From NCBI GenBank assembly GCA_018668695.1, contig JABJBS010000334.1, positions 1-60,104 on the forward strand: a stretch of 60,104 nucleotides of DNA. The letters are read 5' to 3'. Below, piece by piece: positions 16,612-24,742 of this stretch. A program made the translations under genes and the position numbers. The notes beneath the pieces were generated by a model. It saw nothing but the letters and a program-made list of their open reading frames with translations, did no database searches and was not told the origin of the DNA. The stretch is from Deltaproteobacteria bacterium. GTDB taxonomy: Bacteria > Myxococcota > XYA12-FULL-58-9 > JABJBS01. Position 1 is the first letter of the stretch; every line of letters starts with the position of its first letter.

Positions 16612-18054
16612 GTGAGTCGCCGTCATTCATCATCTTGGCCAGCCGTTGTACTGGTGCTTATCGATCTGATGGGTTTCTTTGCGGCTATCCATCTAGCGAT
16701 CTGGCTCCGATATTCCATATTTGTTGGAGCATTTATCAAGCAAGGCCCACCACCTTGGCCTGAAATATTGGACGTTCTACCATTCGTAGCCGTCTCCTGG
16801 ATTGCTGTAAACGCGAGTGTTGGCAGTTATCGTCAGGGCCTAGGAGCCCTCGATGAGTTCAGCAGCCTTTTACGAGCCACCATTCTGACCTTTCTCGGCG
16901 TATTAAGCGCACACTTCTTTTACAGGGAAGCCAGTTATTCAAGGGCCATGATTGGCTTCTTGATACCACTTTTACTTTTCGTCTCACTGGCATCTCGTCT
17001 CGTCTTGCGAATGCTCCGTCGCCGTGCACTCACAAAATTCGGAGGCACCCTAAGAGTACTTGTGGTTGGAGAAGACCCTACTGCCCAAGGCTTGATTCAA
17101 GGCATGATACGCCTTGGAGACCAGTATAAAGTGATAGGATCACTTAGCGTAGGGCCCAGAAAAACCCAGGGCATACTTCCTGTTCTCGGCGAATTCGAGG
17201 ATTTAGAAGAAGTTTGCCAACGTGAAAACATCGACACACTTGTTATCGCCGAACGCGAACTAGGTGAAGACAAGGTTCTGAGTTCCATAGAGGTTTGCCT
17301 GCGAAACCAAGTGGCATGGAACATGGTCCCAAGAGTTCACGAGCTTTTGGTCGACCGAGCCCGAGTAGACCTCGTTGACGGTATCCCACTTGTGGGAATG
17401 CGCCGAACCAATATCGTTGGTTTCAACTGGATGCTTAAGCGCGCGTTGGACATCGTCGCATCATCTGTCCTGCTTCTTGTTGGTTCGCCGCTCATGATAG
17501 GCGTGGCCATCGCCATTAGGATCAGCTCGAAAGGACCAATTTTCTACGTTCAAGAACGGGTTGGGTACCGCGGCCAACTTTTTCCATTCATAAAGTTTCG
17601 TTCGATGCATCTAAATAACGATAATGCCATCCATCGAGACTACACGAGACAATGGATCACAGAAAACAAGGCACACACCGAGGGCGGGGAAGCGAAAGAA
17701 GCTGTTCATAAAATCATCGACGACCCTCGAATCTTCAAGGTCGGGAAATTCATTCGCCGATACTCAGTCGACGAACTTCCGCAGCTATTCAATGTTTTTC
17801 GCGGAGACATGAGCTTAATCGGACCACGTCCAGCATTGGCTTATGAAGTTGAAGTATACAGCGAATGGCACCGACGGCGCTTTGAGGCTCCGCCAGGAAT
17901 TACCGGCCTTTGGCAGGTCTCTGGACGAAACCGGCTCTCGTTTGAGCAGATGGTCGAGCTGGATATTGAGTATCTGGAAAACTGGACACTGGGCACAGAC
18001 CTAAGAATTCTTATCCGTACCGTTAGCGTCGTTCTGTTTGAAAAAGCCTATTGA
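16612..18054 (+). CDS. Polyprenyl-phosphate sugar-1-phosphate transferase, second copy (WbaP-like)
   Basis: This 480-residue protein starts at GTG, eight bases after the oxidoreductase stop. Four to five membrane segments occupy residues 10-135 and a Rossmann-like domain follows (LRVLVVGEDPTAQGLIQGM). The C-terminal transferase domain begins KRALDIVASSVLLL. It has QERVGYRGQLFPFIKFRSM, SVDELPQLFNVFRGDMSLIG and GPRPALAYEVE, then ITGLWQVSGRNRLSF. The last block differs from the copy at 12986 and resembles WbaP/galactose- or amino-sugar-phosphate transferases. Two initiating enzymes imply either two polymers or one alternative starter sugar. Its stop overlaps the convergent glycosyltransferase by seven bases. 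Confidence 0.85.
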   Translation: MSRRHSSSWPAVVLVLIDLMGFFAAIHLAIWLRYSIFVGAFIKQGPPPWPEILDVLPFVAVSWIAVNASVGSYRQGLGALDEFSSLLRATILTFLGVLSAHFFYREASYSRAMIGFLIPLLLFVSLASRLVLRMLRRRALTKFGGTLRVLVVGEDPTAQGLIQGMIRLGDQYKVIGSLSVGPRKTQGILPVLGEFEDLEEVCQRENIDTLVIAERELGEDKVLSSIEVCLRNQVAWNMVPRVHELLVDRARVDLVDGIPLVGMRRTNIVGFNWMLKRALDIVASSVLLLVGSPLMIGVAIAIRISSKGPIFYVQERVGYRGQLFPFIKFRSMHLNNDNAIHRDYTRQWITENKAHTEGGEAKEAVHKIIDDPRIFKVGKFIRRYSVDELPQLFNVFRGDMSLIGPRPALAYEVEVYSEWHRRRFEAPPGITGLWQVSGRNRLSFEQMVELDIEYLENWTLGTDLRILIRTVSVVLFEKAY

Positions 18055-18812
18055 TTGGCTTCGCTCGTTCGGCTGCCCGGCCACTTGGCGCGAGCCGCTA
18101 TCTTAAAAATCTCACCCAACATAACCACGGGATCCTTGATTAGGTTCACCTTGCTTCCGCCCACATCTTTCCAGCGCACGGGATGCTCCTCTACTTTGAA
18201 GCCCTGCTGATGAGCTAAAAACAGTGCCTCCACATGAAAGCCGAAACCGTTCGACTCCAGTGCTTCAAAAACGGAGTGAGCGCACTGCCTCTTCATGAGC
18301 TTGAATCCACACTGGGTGTCCTTGATGCCTGTCGGTACGATGGCCTGAGTCACCCGACGCCAGACCTTCCCCATAATAATCCGATGATAGGGCTGAGCCT
18401 GAAGAACACTGCGAGGGTCTATGACTCGTGAACCAGCGGCAAAGTCGGCACCAGCTCGAAGTGCGTCCCAAAGAATCATGGTGTCTTCAAAGGGGACAGG
18501 GCCGTCCGCATCGGAGATTAAGATATAATGCCCCTTAGCAGCCAGAACCCCTCGCTTAACCGCATATCCAGGACCTCGTCGCCGGTCTGCACTGAGTACT
18601 TTAACCCTTAACCCCGGGCATGATGAAACAGCTGCCTGACATGTTTCGTCAGAGGAGCCGTCGTCGGCCACGATAACCTCGAAAGCCGTGCCGATAAACT
18701 TTTGAAACGCATGAATCCGCCTAAGCGTCTCCGGTAACCGGTGCGCTTCATTCCATGATGGAATGACGATGGACAAATCGACCGAAGTCGTGCTTTGGTG
18801 CTCTGCGTTCAC
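18048..18812 (-). CDS. Family 2 glycosyltransferase, dolichyl/polyprenyl-phosphate glucosyltransferase-like
   Basis: This 254-residue GT-A enzyme begins, after a short tail, with VDLSIVIPSWNEAHRLPETL. It contains VIVADDGSSDETC, RGPGYAVKRGVLAAKGHYIL, SDADGPVPF (the DxD motif) and IKDTQCGFKLMKRQ, the signature set of ALG5/DPM1-type enzymes. These transfer sugar from a nucleotide to polyprenyl phosphate for later use outside the membrane. No C-terminal membrane helices are seen. It faces the polysaccharide operon (tail-to-tail overlap of seven bases) and is divergent from the gene at 18873, so it is probably its own unit. Confidence 0.82.
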   Translation of the reverse strand: MNAEHQSTTSVDLSIVIPSWNEAHRLPETLRRIHAFQKFIGTAFEVIVADDGSSDETCQAAVSSCPGLRVKVLSADRRRGPGYAVKRGVLAAKGHYILISDADGPVPFEDTMILWDALRAGADFAAGSRVIDPRSVLQAQPYHRIIMGKVWRRVTQAIVPTGIKDTQCGFKLMKRQCAHSVFEALESNGFGFHVEALFLAHQQGFKVEEHPVRWKDVGGSKVNLIKDPVVMLGEIFKIAARAKWPGSRTSEANQ

Positions 18813-18872
18813 ACCGAACCTCTACAGGAACATGGCCAGGGCCGGCAAGACTGGTTTTGAGGATGATAGAAG

Positions 18873-19484
18873 ATGTTTGATAAAGCCATAGATAAGGCAG
18901 CCGGGATAATCCGAGAGGGCGGGGTTGTCGCGTTCCCTACGGAGACCTTTTACGGTCTCGCGGTAGATCCCGGTCAAACAAGTGGACTAAGCCGGTTGAT
19001 TGAAATCAAGCAGCGCGACGCTGCCAAAGGAATCCCTGTAATTGCAGCTAGTTTCGCGGATGTAGAACGCAACTTTATACTGCCAGACGCTCTACGAGAT
19101 GCGCTAGAAAGCATCTGGCCGGCACCTCTATCTGTCGCTCTCACGCCGCGCGAGCAAGTTTCAAGGACGCTCTGTGGTGATTTCACAAGCGTTGCAGTGC
19201 GCGTATCTGCGAACCGGCTTGCGCGTGAACTCGCGCAACGCAGTGGTGGTCTAATCACCGCAACCAGCGCCAATCTCTCCGGACAGCCGCCCAGCCAAGA
19301 CGCGCAGGGCGTGATGGCCCAGCTCAAGGACACCATCGATTACCTTCTGGATACGGGTAAGACGCCAGGCGGAGAACCATCAACCATCGTGGCATTCGAA
19401 AAAGGAAGTCTCCGTATTTATCGCCAAGGTCGGTACGACGTGGCGAAACTGACATCCTTAACGGGGCTTTCATGCCTGAACTAA
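18873..19484 (+). CDS. L-threonylcarbamoyladenylate synthase (Sua5/YciO/YrdC)
   Basis: This 203-residue protein has the YrdC pattern: GGVVAFPTETFYGLAVD near residue 15, KQRDAAKGIPVIAASFADV, WPAPLSVALTPR, VAVRVSAN and a TATSANLSGQPPS block. It makes threonylcarbamoyl-AMP from threonine, bicarbonate and ATP, the precursor of t6A37 in ANN-decoding tRNAs. It is the short YrdC form, lacking the Sua5 C-terminal domain. The end overlaps the next gene by 13 bases, so the two tRNA-modification genes are coupled. Confidence 0.88.
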   Translation: MFDKAIDKAAGIIREGGVVAFPTETFYGLAVDPGQTSGLSRLIEIKQRDAAKGIPVIAASFADVERNFILPDALRDALESIWPAPLSVALTPREQVSRTLCGDFTSVAVRVSANRLARELAQRSGGLITATSANLSGQPPSQDAQGVMAQLKDTIDYLLDTGKTPGGEPSTIVAFEKGSLRIYRQGRYDVAKLTSLTGLSCLN

Positions 19485-20215
19485 AACTTACAAAAGACTC
19501 CATGCTGGACGGACAGCTTACCCTGTGGCAGCCGGCTAAAGGTTTCGGCTATCGCTTCAACCTTGATCCCATTTTGCTAAGCGGATTCGCGAAGTCCGAA
19601 GGCTGCATACTCGATTTGGGAAGCGGTTGTGGTGTGCTTGGTTTGGCTATGTTGTTGAGAGGTGCCAAGCACCTTATTGCGGTCGAGAAAGAGCCTGCAA
19701 TGGCGGAAGTGATTAAGCAAAACGCTGAAGAAAACGGTCTAAGCAGCCGTGTCGATGTGATCTGTGCCGATTTGCGAGAACTTGACGGACTCACCGTCGA
19801 CCATGTTGTATCCAATCCGCCATACTTCAAGCCAGGAAGTGGCCGTGCCGCCGATAACGCGTTGAAAGATGCAGCAAGATTTGAACGCAGCGGGGGACTT
19901 TATGATTTCCTTCACTGTGGGCTGCATCAGGTTAAAGACGGCGGGACTGTTTCATTTGTAATCCGTTATGACCGCAAAGCTGACCTCTTAAAACACACCG
20001 AAGAACTTGGCGCATCGGTTCAACGAATATGTGAAGTACGACCCCACCGAGATTCCATTCCCAAAATGATTATGGCAGAACTCATGTCCGTGCGGGGAGC
20101 AGAAACACCGAGCATGGAAACACTCACAATCCATGAAGAGCCCGGCAAACGAGATTACACCGAGACGGTCCGAAATCTATTGTCACGTATTCCAAGCGGT
20201 GTCGGACCTGCTTAG
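19472..20215 (+). CDS. TrmN6-like tRNA (adenine-N6) methyltransferase
   Basis: This 247-residue SAM-dependent methyltransferase shows motif I ILDLGSGCGVLGLAML (about 36-52), an acidic SAM-ribose residue in AVEKEPAMAE, and the N6-adenine catalytic motif NPPY in HVVSNPPYFKPGSG near residue 112. The start region GYRFNLDPILLSGFA is typical of the YfiC/TrmN6 group, which modifies A37 of tRNA-Val1. It follows the t6A synthesis gene with a 13-base overlap. Substrate assignment rests on family likeness. Confidence 0.78.
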   Translation: MPELKLTKDSMLDGQLTLWQPAKGFGYRFNLDPILLSGFAKSEGCILDLGSGCGVLGLAMLLRGAKHLIAVEKEPAMAEVIKQNAEENGLSSRVDVICADLRELDGLTVDHVVSNPPYFKPGSGRAADNALKDAARFERSGGLYDFLHCGLHQVKDGGTVSFVIRYDRKADLLKHTEELGASVQRICEVRPHRDSIPKMIMAELMSVRGAETPSMETLTIHEEPGKRDYTETVRNLLSRIPSGVGPA

Positions 20216-20217
20216 CT

Positions 20218-20724
20218 TTAATCTTCCTCGTCCAGGCACCGTTTCCGCCTGGCTGCAATCAGCATCACCTTACGCAGACTTTCTCGTACATCCTCGTCCT
20301 CAACACTCGACACAATCGACTCAGCTTCGGCAACGTCCTCTGGATGATCAGCGGTGTAACACCATTCGCCCGGCGTTTCAGCGGGCACCGGCGGATCCGG
20401 GTCTTGGTACTTGTTGCCTGCAACGACTCTTATGTCTTGGATGACAACTGAACCCAGCACATCGTTGAGTTTGGCCATCATGTCTTGCTTGAGAAAAGTT
20501 AACTCATTTTGCCATGCTGTACTTTGACTCTTCACAGTAAGAACGCCGCGGCTAAAAGCGATGGGGTGTGAGCGCTTGGCGATGATTTTGCCGACCGCTG
20601 CATCGTAGATCTGAGTAATTCGAAACCGACGCGCTTGGTCCTTCATTCCGTTCGCATTGAGTGCGGAATGGATCACCTCGGTAATGGGTTCAGCCTCAGT
20701 TTTTTTGCGTCGTCGACGGGCCAT
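20218..20724 (-). CDS. DUF721 (DciA-like) protein
   Basis: This 168-residue protein begins MARRRRKKTEAEPITEVIHS. The central domain, about residues 25-105, has WQNELTFLKQDMMAKLNDVL preceded by LTVKSQSTA. This is the DUF721 fold, whose DciA members load the replicative helicase in bacteria lacking DnaC. The C-terminal 50 residues are acidic with two Cys. It ends two bases after the TrmN6 stop (convergent) and is divergent from apt. DciA function is inferred from the domain only. Confidence 0.65.
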   Translation of the reverse strand: MARRRRKKTEAEPITEVIHSALNANGMKDQARRFRITQIYDAAVGKIIAKRSHPIAFSRGVLTVKSQSTAWQNELTFLKQDMMAKLNDVLGSVVIQDIRVVAGNKYQDPDPPVPAETPGEWCYTADHPEDVAEAESIVSSVEDEDVRESLRKVMLIAARRKRCLDEED

Positions 20725-20808
20725 GGGCCACTCCTATACCGGCAAAGCGCTACGGACAACTACCATTGGCTCTGGACTTGCGAATGGCTTTGTGCGAGTT
20801 GGGATTCT

Positions 20809-21324
20809 ATGAAAGAAATCGCAGATCTCATCTCAGACGTCCCGGATTTCCCAAAACCAGGGATCGTCTTTAAAGATATCACCAGCTTACTAGAGCACCC
20901 CACGGGGCTTAAACTGGTTGTCGATGCTTTTAAGCAGCGCTACGCAGACCAGGGCGTTACGCATTTCGCAGGCATTGAAAGCAGAGGGTTTATTTTTGCC
21001 TCCGCGTTAGCCCACGAGATGGGCGTTGGCATGGTTTTGATTCGAAAGCCCGGGAAACTTCCAAGACCCACCCACAGTGCCTCGTACGCGCTGGAGTATG
21101 GCGAAGATACTGTTCATATCCATCAAGATGCCGTTGGCGCAGGCGACAAAGTTGTGATCGTTGATGATCTCATTGCCACTGGTGGAACCGCAAAAGCGGC
21201 CGCTGACCTTGTTGCCATGTGCGGCGCAGAGGTGCATGAAATCGCCGCCGTTATCGAGTTATCGTTTTTGCCTGGACGTGAGAAGCTGGGCGACATTGCC
21301 GCCCATGCGCTAGTAGCCTATTGA
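20809..21324 (+). CDS. apt: Adenine phosphoribosyltransferase
   Basis: This 171-residue protein starts at the ATG in MKEIADLISDVPDFPKPGIV; the frame is open upstream but overlaps the divergent gene, and homologues start here. Family blocks are FKDITSLLEHPTGLK, FAGIESRGFIFASALA, LIRKPGKLP and the PRPP-binding motif VVIVDDLIATGGTAKA near residue 120. It salvages adenine and PRPP to AMP in the cytoplasm. Length matches the family. A tRNA gene follows 73 bases downstream. Confidence 0.93.
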   Translation: MKEIADLISDVPDFPKPGIVFKDITSLLEHPTGLKLVVDAFKQRYADQGVTHFAGIESRGFIFASALAHEMGVGMVLIRKPGKLPRPTHSASYALEYGEDTVHIHQDAVGAGDKVVIVDDLIATGGTAKAAADLVAMCGAEVHEIAAVIELSFLPGREKLGDIAAHALVAY

Positions 21325-21371
21325 CCTGGACTTTGGAATGCTCTTTAATTACCTAAGTCCTTGGAATCACA

Positions 21372-21400
21372 GGCCATCAATAGCGCAGCGACTGATGGCC
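21372..21400 (+). other. Inverted repeat overlapping the tRNA 5' end
   Basis: GGCCATCA (21372-21379) pairs perfectly with TGATGGCC (21393-21400). The right arm covers the first three bases of tRNA-Arg. It may terminate apt transcription or fold in the pre-tRNA leader. Confidence 0.35.
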
Positions 21401-21476
21401 CCCGTAGCTCAGTAGGATAGAGCTGGGGATTCCTAATCCCTGTATTGCACAGGTTCGACTCCTGTCGGGGGCGCCA
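21398..21476 (+). tRNA. tRNA-Arg, anticodon CCT
   Basis: A full cloverleaf is visible. The acceptor arm GCCCCCG pairs with CGGGGGC. The D stem is GCTC/GAGC. The anticodon stem GGGGA/TCCCT encloses the loop TTCCTAA, with CCT at positions 34-36. The T stem ACAGG/CCTGT encloses TTCGACT. The discriminator is G and CCA is encoded. The variable loop has seven bases. It reads AGG arginine codons. Confidence 0.93.
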
Positions 21477-21523
21477 GTCGAGGGTTAAGGTAAACCGCAA
21501 AAGAGTATTTGTGGAGGTACGGC

Positions 21524-21850
21524 ATGAACAAGTCTGATTTGATTGATATTCTCGTTGATAAGTCCAATTTGCCGCGTAAGAAGGCGGAATCAGTAGTTAA
21601 TTTGATTTTTGATCAAATGACTGATGCGCTTGCAAAGCAGCAACGGATTGAAATTCGAGGGTTTGGTAGCTTTGTGGCGAAGCAATACGGTGCACGAACT
21701 GGTCGCAATCCGCGCACAGGGGCGAGCATTGATGTGCCATCTAAGCGGTTGCCACTGTTTAAGGTTGGTAAAGAACTCCGAGAGCGCGTCGATAACGGCT
21801 TCCAAAAAGAGCTCACTACTGACAAGCCCGATGGTGAAAGTACTCCGTAA
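21524..21850 (+). CDS. IHF/HU family nucleoid DNA-binding protein
   Basis: This 108-residue protein has a GGAGG site at 21513-21517 that fixes the ATG in MNKSDLIDILVDKSNLPRKK. The fold is that of HU/IHF: helices 1-40, then RIEIRGFGSFVAKQYGART and the DNA-intercalating arm GRNPRTGASIDVPSK with Pro near residue 67, then the VGKELRERV helix. The RTGRNPRTG form and length suggest IHF-beta or a stand-alone IHF-like subunit. A 15-residue polar tail follows the fold. It bends DNA and affects many promoters. Confidence 0.88.
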   Translation: MNKSDLIDILVDKSNLPRKKAESVVNLIFDQMTDALAKQQRIEIRGFGSFVAKQYGARTGRNPRTGASIDVPSKRLPLFKVGKELRERVDNGFQKELTTDKPDGESTP

Positions 21851-21904
21851 GTTTCAGATTTTTCCAGTTATTGCATGTCTTTAGCGAAAAATCAGTATTC
21901 GCGA

Positions 21905-22429
21905 TCAAAACGCATATCGAGCGGTCAGGACGACATTCGATGTGTTGTAGGCTGTTGGTTGCTCACCGAGGGTCGAGCTGAGGTCAAAGGTCACATCCAG
22001 GCCGGCCGTGAACTTCCTTGTGAGAAAATAATCCACACCTGCTCCGGCACCCGCACCCATTGCCCATAAATTTGCACCCATAATGTTCATCAGGTGAGTG
22101 ACTCTCAAATGCGCAGAGACGTAGGGCGAGATCGGGAAATCTAGTCCTGTAAACCGGTACTTAGCGCCTGTTTCGAGTTTGATGGTTTGGCTTGAACCTA
22201 GCCCAAAGTCACCCCGAGCATAAATGCCGATCTGGCTTTCCAGTGCATATTCAACATCGGCGCCGATACTTAGAAGCACGTCACTGCCACCCAAACGGCC
22301 ACCCATTTTGGAGTCGACCCCAAAGGTTGCTCCCACCCAAACGGCCCCTGGCTCGAGAGACTTAGCTTGACTGGTTGCCGAAATGATTAAAGTGCAGATG
22401 AATAGCGCAGATGTGATGACATTTTTCAT
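21905..22429 (-). CDS. Secreted, outer-membrane beta-barrel-like protein
   Basis: The protein is about 174 residues from the ATG in MKNVITSALFICTLI, which opens a clear signal peptide ending near ATSQA. The frame is open 11 codons further. The mature part has alternating strands rich in Gly and aromatics (VWVGATFGVDS, GIYARGDFGLG, AGLDVTFDLSS) and ends in LTARYAF, with the C-terminal Phe expected for BAM-dependent barrels. It is likely a small eight-stranded barrel like OmpA/OmpW-type proteins. No known family was recognised. It is divergent from the cysteine desulfurase gene. Confidence 0.6.
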   Translation of the reverse strand: MKNVITSALFICTLIISATSQAKSLEPGAVWVGATFGVDSKMGGRLGGSDVLLSIGADVEYALESQIGIYARGDFGLGSSQTIKLETGAKYRFTGLDFPISPYVSAHLRVTHLMNIMGANLWAMGAGAGAGVDYFLTRKFTAGLDVTFDLSSTLGEQPTAYNTSNVVLTARYAF

Positions 22430-22541
22430 GGTTTGAATCGGTACCATGGAGGAGGCAAACAATCAATTTTGAAGGTTTTTTCAATGCCGTCACTGACCGA
22501 ATGAGGATTGACACACTGAATTTCCGCAAGTACAGCGGGGC

Positions 22542-23630
22542 GTGATTTATCTAGACCACAATGCCACGACCCGCCTGAAGCCTGAAGCCCTCGAAGCAAT
22601 GTCGGCTGCACGCGTGAAAGGTCGTAATCCCATGAGCTTACACCGACCTGGTCGGCGAGCACGGGTGCAACTGGACGAGGCTCGCGAGGCACTCCGGCGG
22701 CTATGTAATGCACCCAAGGCTGACGTGATTTTCACATCGGGCGGCACAGAATCAGACCATATTGCCCTCCGGGGACTGGCTCACGCTCGGCGCAGGGCGC
22801 ACGGTGCAACGAAAGTTATCCTCACAGAAGTGGAGCATCCGGCAATAAAGTGTGCAGCCGAAACACTCGCGGAGGATGGTTTCGAGGTCATTACGCTTGA
22901 CGCTCCATCGGGCCGGATAGACCCCAAGGATTTTGAATCCATCGTCGATTCTGATGTCGCAGTGGTTGCGGTTATGTTGGCCCACAATACGACAGGGATT
23001 GTTCAGCCCGTTACTGAGATCTGTAATCTTGCAAACAGCCACGGCGTACCCGTTCACGTTGACGCAGTTCAGGCTGCAGGGAAAACCACGATTGAGTTTT
23101 ACCAGCTGGGCGCAACATCGCTTGCAGTGAGTGCACACAAGTTTGGCGGGCCAAGAGGTGTTGGCGCGTTGATTATCCAGAAATGTGTCGACTTGGTTCC
23201 AATCTGGTCCGGCGGGGGTCAGGAAGAAGGCAAGCGGTCTGGTAGCCACGCCAATGCGCTTATCGCGGGCATGGCGGCCGCAGCAGACGCTACCATTTTT
23301 GACCAAGACGCGATGGCGGCCAAGCGAGATGTGTTCGAAGCTGGCCTTATTGCGGAAACCGGAGCGCAAATATTAGGGGCGGAGCATCCACGCTTGCCGA
23401 ATACGTGTGCAGCCATCATCGGTGGCATAGACGGCCGCGCTTTCGTTAAAGCAATGGATGAAAAATATATCGCAGTAAGCGCGGGAGCAGCCTGTCATGC
23501 AGCCTCAGGCGGAATGGGCCCAGCGGGTCAAATAAGGTTCTCCTTAGGCCAGCAAAACACCGAAAAGGAATTGAGCGAAGCTTTGAAAATTACTGTAGAA
23601 GTGGTTTCTAACTTGAGGAAAGAACGATGA
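22542..23630 (+). CDS. Cysteine desulfurase (NifS/IscS family)
   Basis: This 362-residue PLP enzyme starts at GTG (MIYLDHNATTRLKPEALEAM). The PLP lysine is Lys200 in SAHKFGGPRGVGAL. The substrate cysteine is Cys318 in VSAGAACHAASGG, a short-loop arrangement. TSGGTESDHIAL and HVDAVQAAG are the usual cofactor contacts. It takes sulfur from cysteine as an enzyme persulfide. It overlaps mnmA by four bases, so its main client is probably MnmA for 2-thiouridine at tRNA position 34, as with other desulfurase-MnmA pairs. No IscU or Fe-S scaffold gene is nearby. Confidence 0.88.
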   Translation: MIYLDHNATTRLKPEALEAMSAARVKGRNPMSLHRPGRRARVQLDEAREALRRLCNAPKADVIFTSGGTESDHIALRGLAHARRRAHGATKVILTEVEHPAIKCAAETLAEDGFEVITLDAPSGRIDPKDFESIVDSDVAVVAVMLAHNTTGIVQPVTEICNLANSHGVPVHVDAVQAAGKTTIEFYQLGATSLAVSAHKFGGPRGVGALIIQKCVDLVPIWSGGGQEEGKRSGSHANALIAGMAAAADATIFDQDAMAAKRDVFEAGLIAETGAQILGAEHPRLPNTCAAIIGGIDGRAFVKAMDEKYIAVSAGAACHAASGGMGPAGQIRFSLGQQNTEKELSEALKITVEVVSNLRKER

Positions 23631-24742
23631 GAGTAGTTGTTGCGATGAGCGGCGGTGTGGACTCCTCAGCAGTTGCCGGGCTCCTAAAGGAGCAAGGCCA
23701 CGAGGTTATCGGTCTCGCCATGAAAACCCACAGTCTTCAGCCGAAGGCGAATCGAGCATGTTGTACACCCGACGACATGCGTGATGCGCGGTTGGTTGCG
23801 GATATGCTAGACATTCCATTTTACGTGTTGCCTTACGAGGAAACCTTTAAAGAACTCGTGATTAAGCCGTTTGCAGAGGCGTACCGTGATGGTTACACGC
23901 CGAACCCCTGTGTCGTATGCAACGACAAGGTGAAGTTCATGCCGCTGCTTGAACGGGCTCAGTTACTTGGAGCAGACGCGTTGGCGACGGGCCATTACGC
24001 ACGCATTGAGGGCCAGCCTGGAAATCTTCAGTTAAAGCGCGGGCTAGACAGCAATAAAGACCAGTCATACTTTCTTTATCGGCTTCGCCAAGACCAGCTG
24101 AGCCGCTTAATGTTTCCAATTGGGAATATGAACAAAGCTGAAGTGCGCGAGCATGCACGGCGCTTCGGGATGCCCTTAGCAGACAAGCACGAGAGCCAAG
24201 AGATCTGCTTTGTCGGGAAGGAAGGCTACGCTGCCACCGTTGAGAAAATATTAGGCGAGGGTGGCAGGGCTGGAAATTTTGTAACCACAGATGGCGCGGT
24301 ACTCGGAAAGCATCCAGGTGTTCATCATTTTACCATAGGGCAACGGCGAGGTCTTGGTATCGCTGCACCGAAACCCCTCTACGTATTAGACGTCGACGGG
24401 CAATCTGGCGATGTGACGGTTGGTACGGTCGATGAGCTTAGTGCCGACTGGATCGATATTGAAGATGTCGTATGGACCGATGGCCATCAGCCTAGAGCGG
24501 ATGCAATGTATGCGGTCCAGCAACGTTATCGTTCGAAGCCGAATGTCACACGCGTTGAAATCACCGGTGAACGAACCGCACGCCTACATTTTGCCAAATC
24601 AGAACAACCCGGCGCTCCCGGGCAAGCTGCCGTTATTTACGCCGACGACACAGTTGTTGGTGGTGGCAAAATAGCCAAAGGTCGATTCGCTGCGTCCAGG
24701 CGCAAAAGCTTGCCTGTTATCGGTCAAATGGTTCAGTCATGA
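23627..24742 (+). CDS. mnmA: tRNA-specific 2-thiouridylase MnmA
   Basis: This 371-residue enzyme has the PP-loop SGGVDSSAVAGLL near residue 8 and catalytic Cys98 (NPCVVCNDKVKF). A second Cys194 lies in SQEICFVGKEGYAA. The GHYARIEG and HHFTIGQRRGLGI blocks are those of MnmA. It activates U34 of Lys, Glu and Gln tRNAs with ATP and receives sulfur as a persulfide. It overlaps the desulfurase upstream and rnc downstream by four bases each, so sulfur donor, thiolase and RNase III are translated together. Confidence 0.93.
   Translation: MRVVVAMSGGVDSSAVAGLLKEQGHEVIGLAMKTHSLQPKANRACCTPDDMRDARLVADMLDIPFYVLPYEETFKELVIKPFAEAYRDGYTPNPCVVCNDKVKFMPLLERAQLLGADALATGHYARIEGQPGNLQLKRGLDSNKDQSYFLYRLRQDQLSRLMFPIGNMNKAEVREHARRFGMPLADKHESQEICFVGKEGYAATVEKILGEGGRAGNFVTTDGAVLGKHPGVHHFTIGQRRGLGIAAPKPLYVLDVDGQSGDVTVGTVDELSADWIDIEDVVWTDGHQPRADAMYAVQQRYRSKPNVTRVEITGERTARLHFAKSEQPGAPGQAAVIYADDTVVGGGKIAKGRFAASRRKSLPVIGQMVQS

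Noticed and set aside
20635-20808. 58-codon extension of apt
   Set aside because: It overlaps the divergent DUF721 gene, and Apt proteins begin at the MKEIADLI segment.
22752-23369. 205-codon open frame on the minus strand
   Set aside because: It lies opposite the cysteine desulfurase, whose active-site residues are intact; the translation has no recognisable domain.
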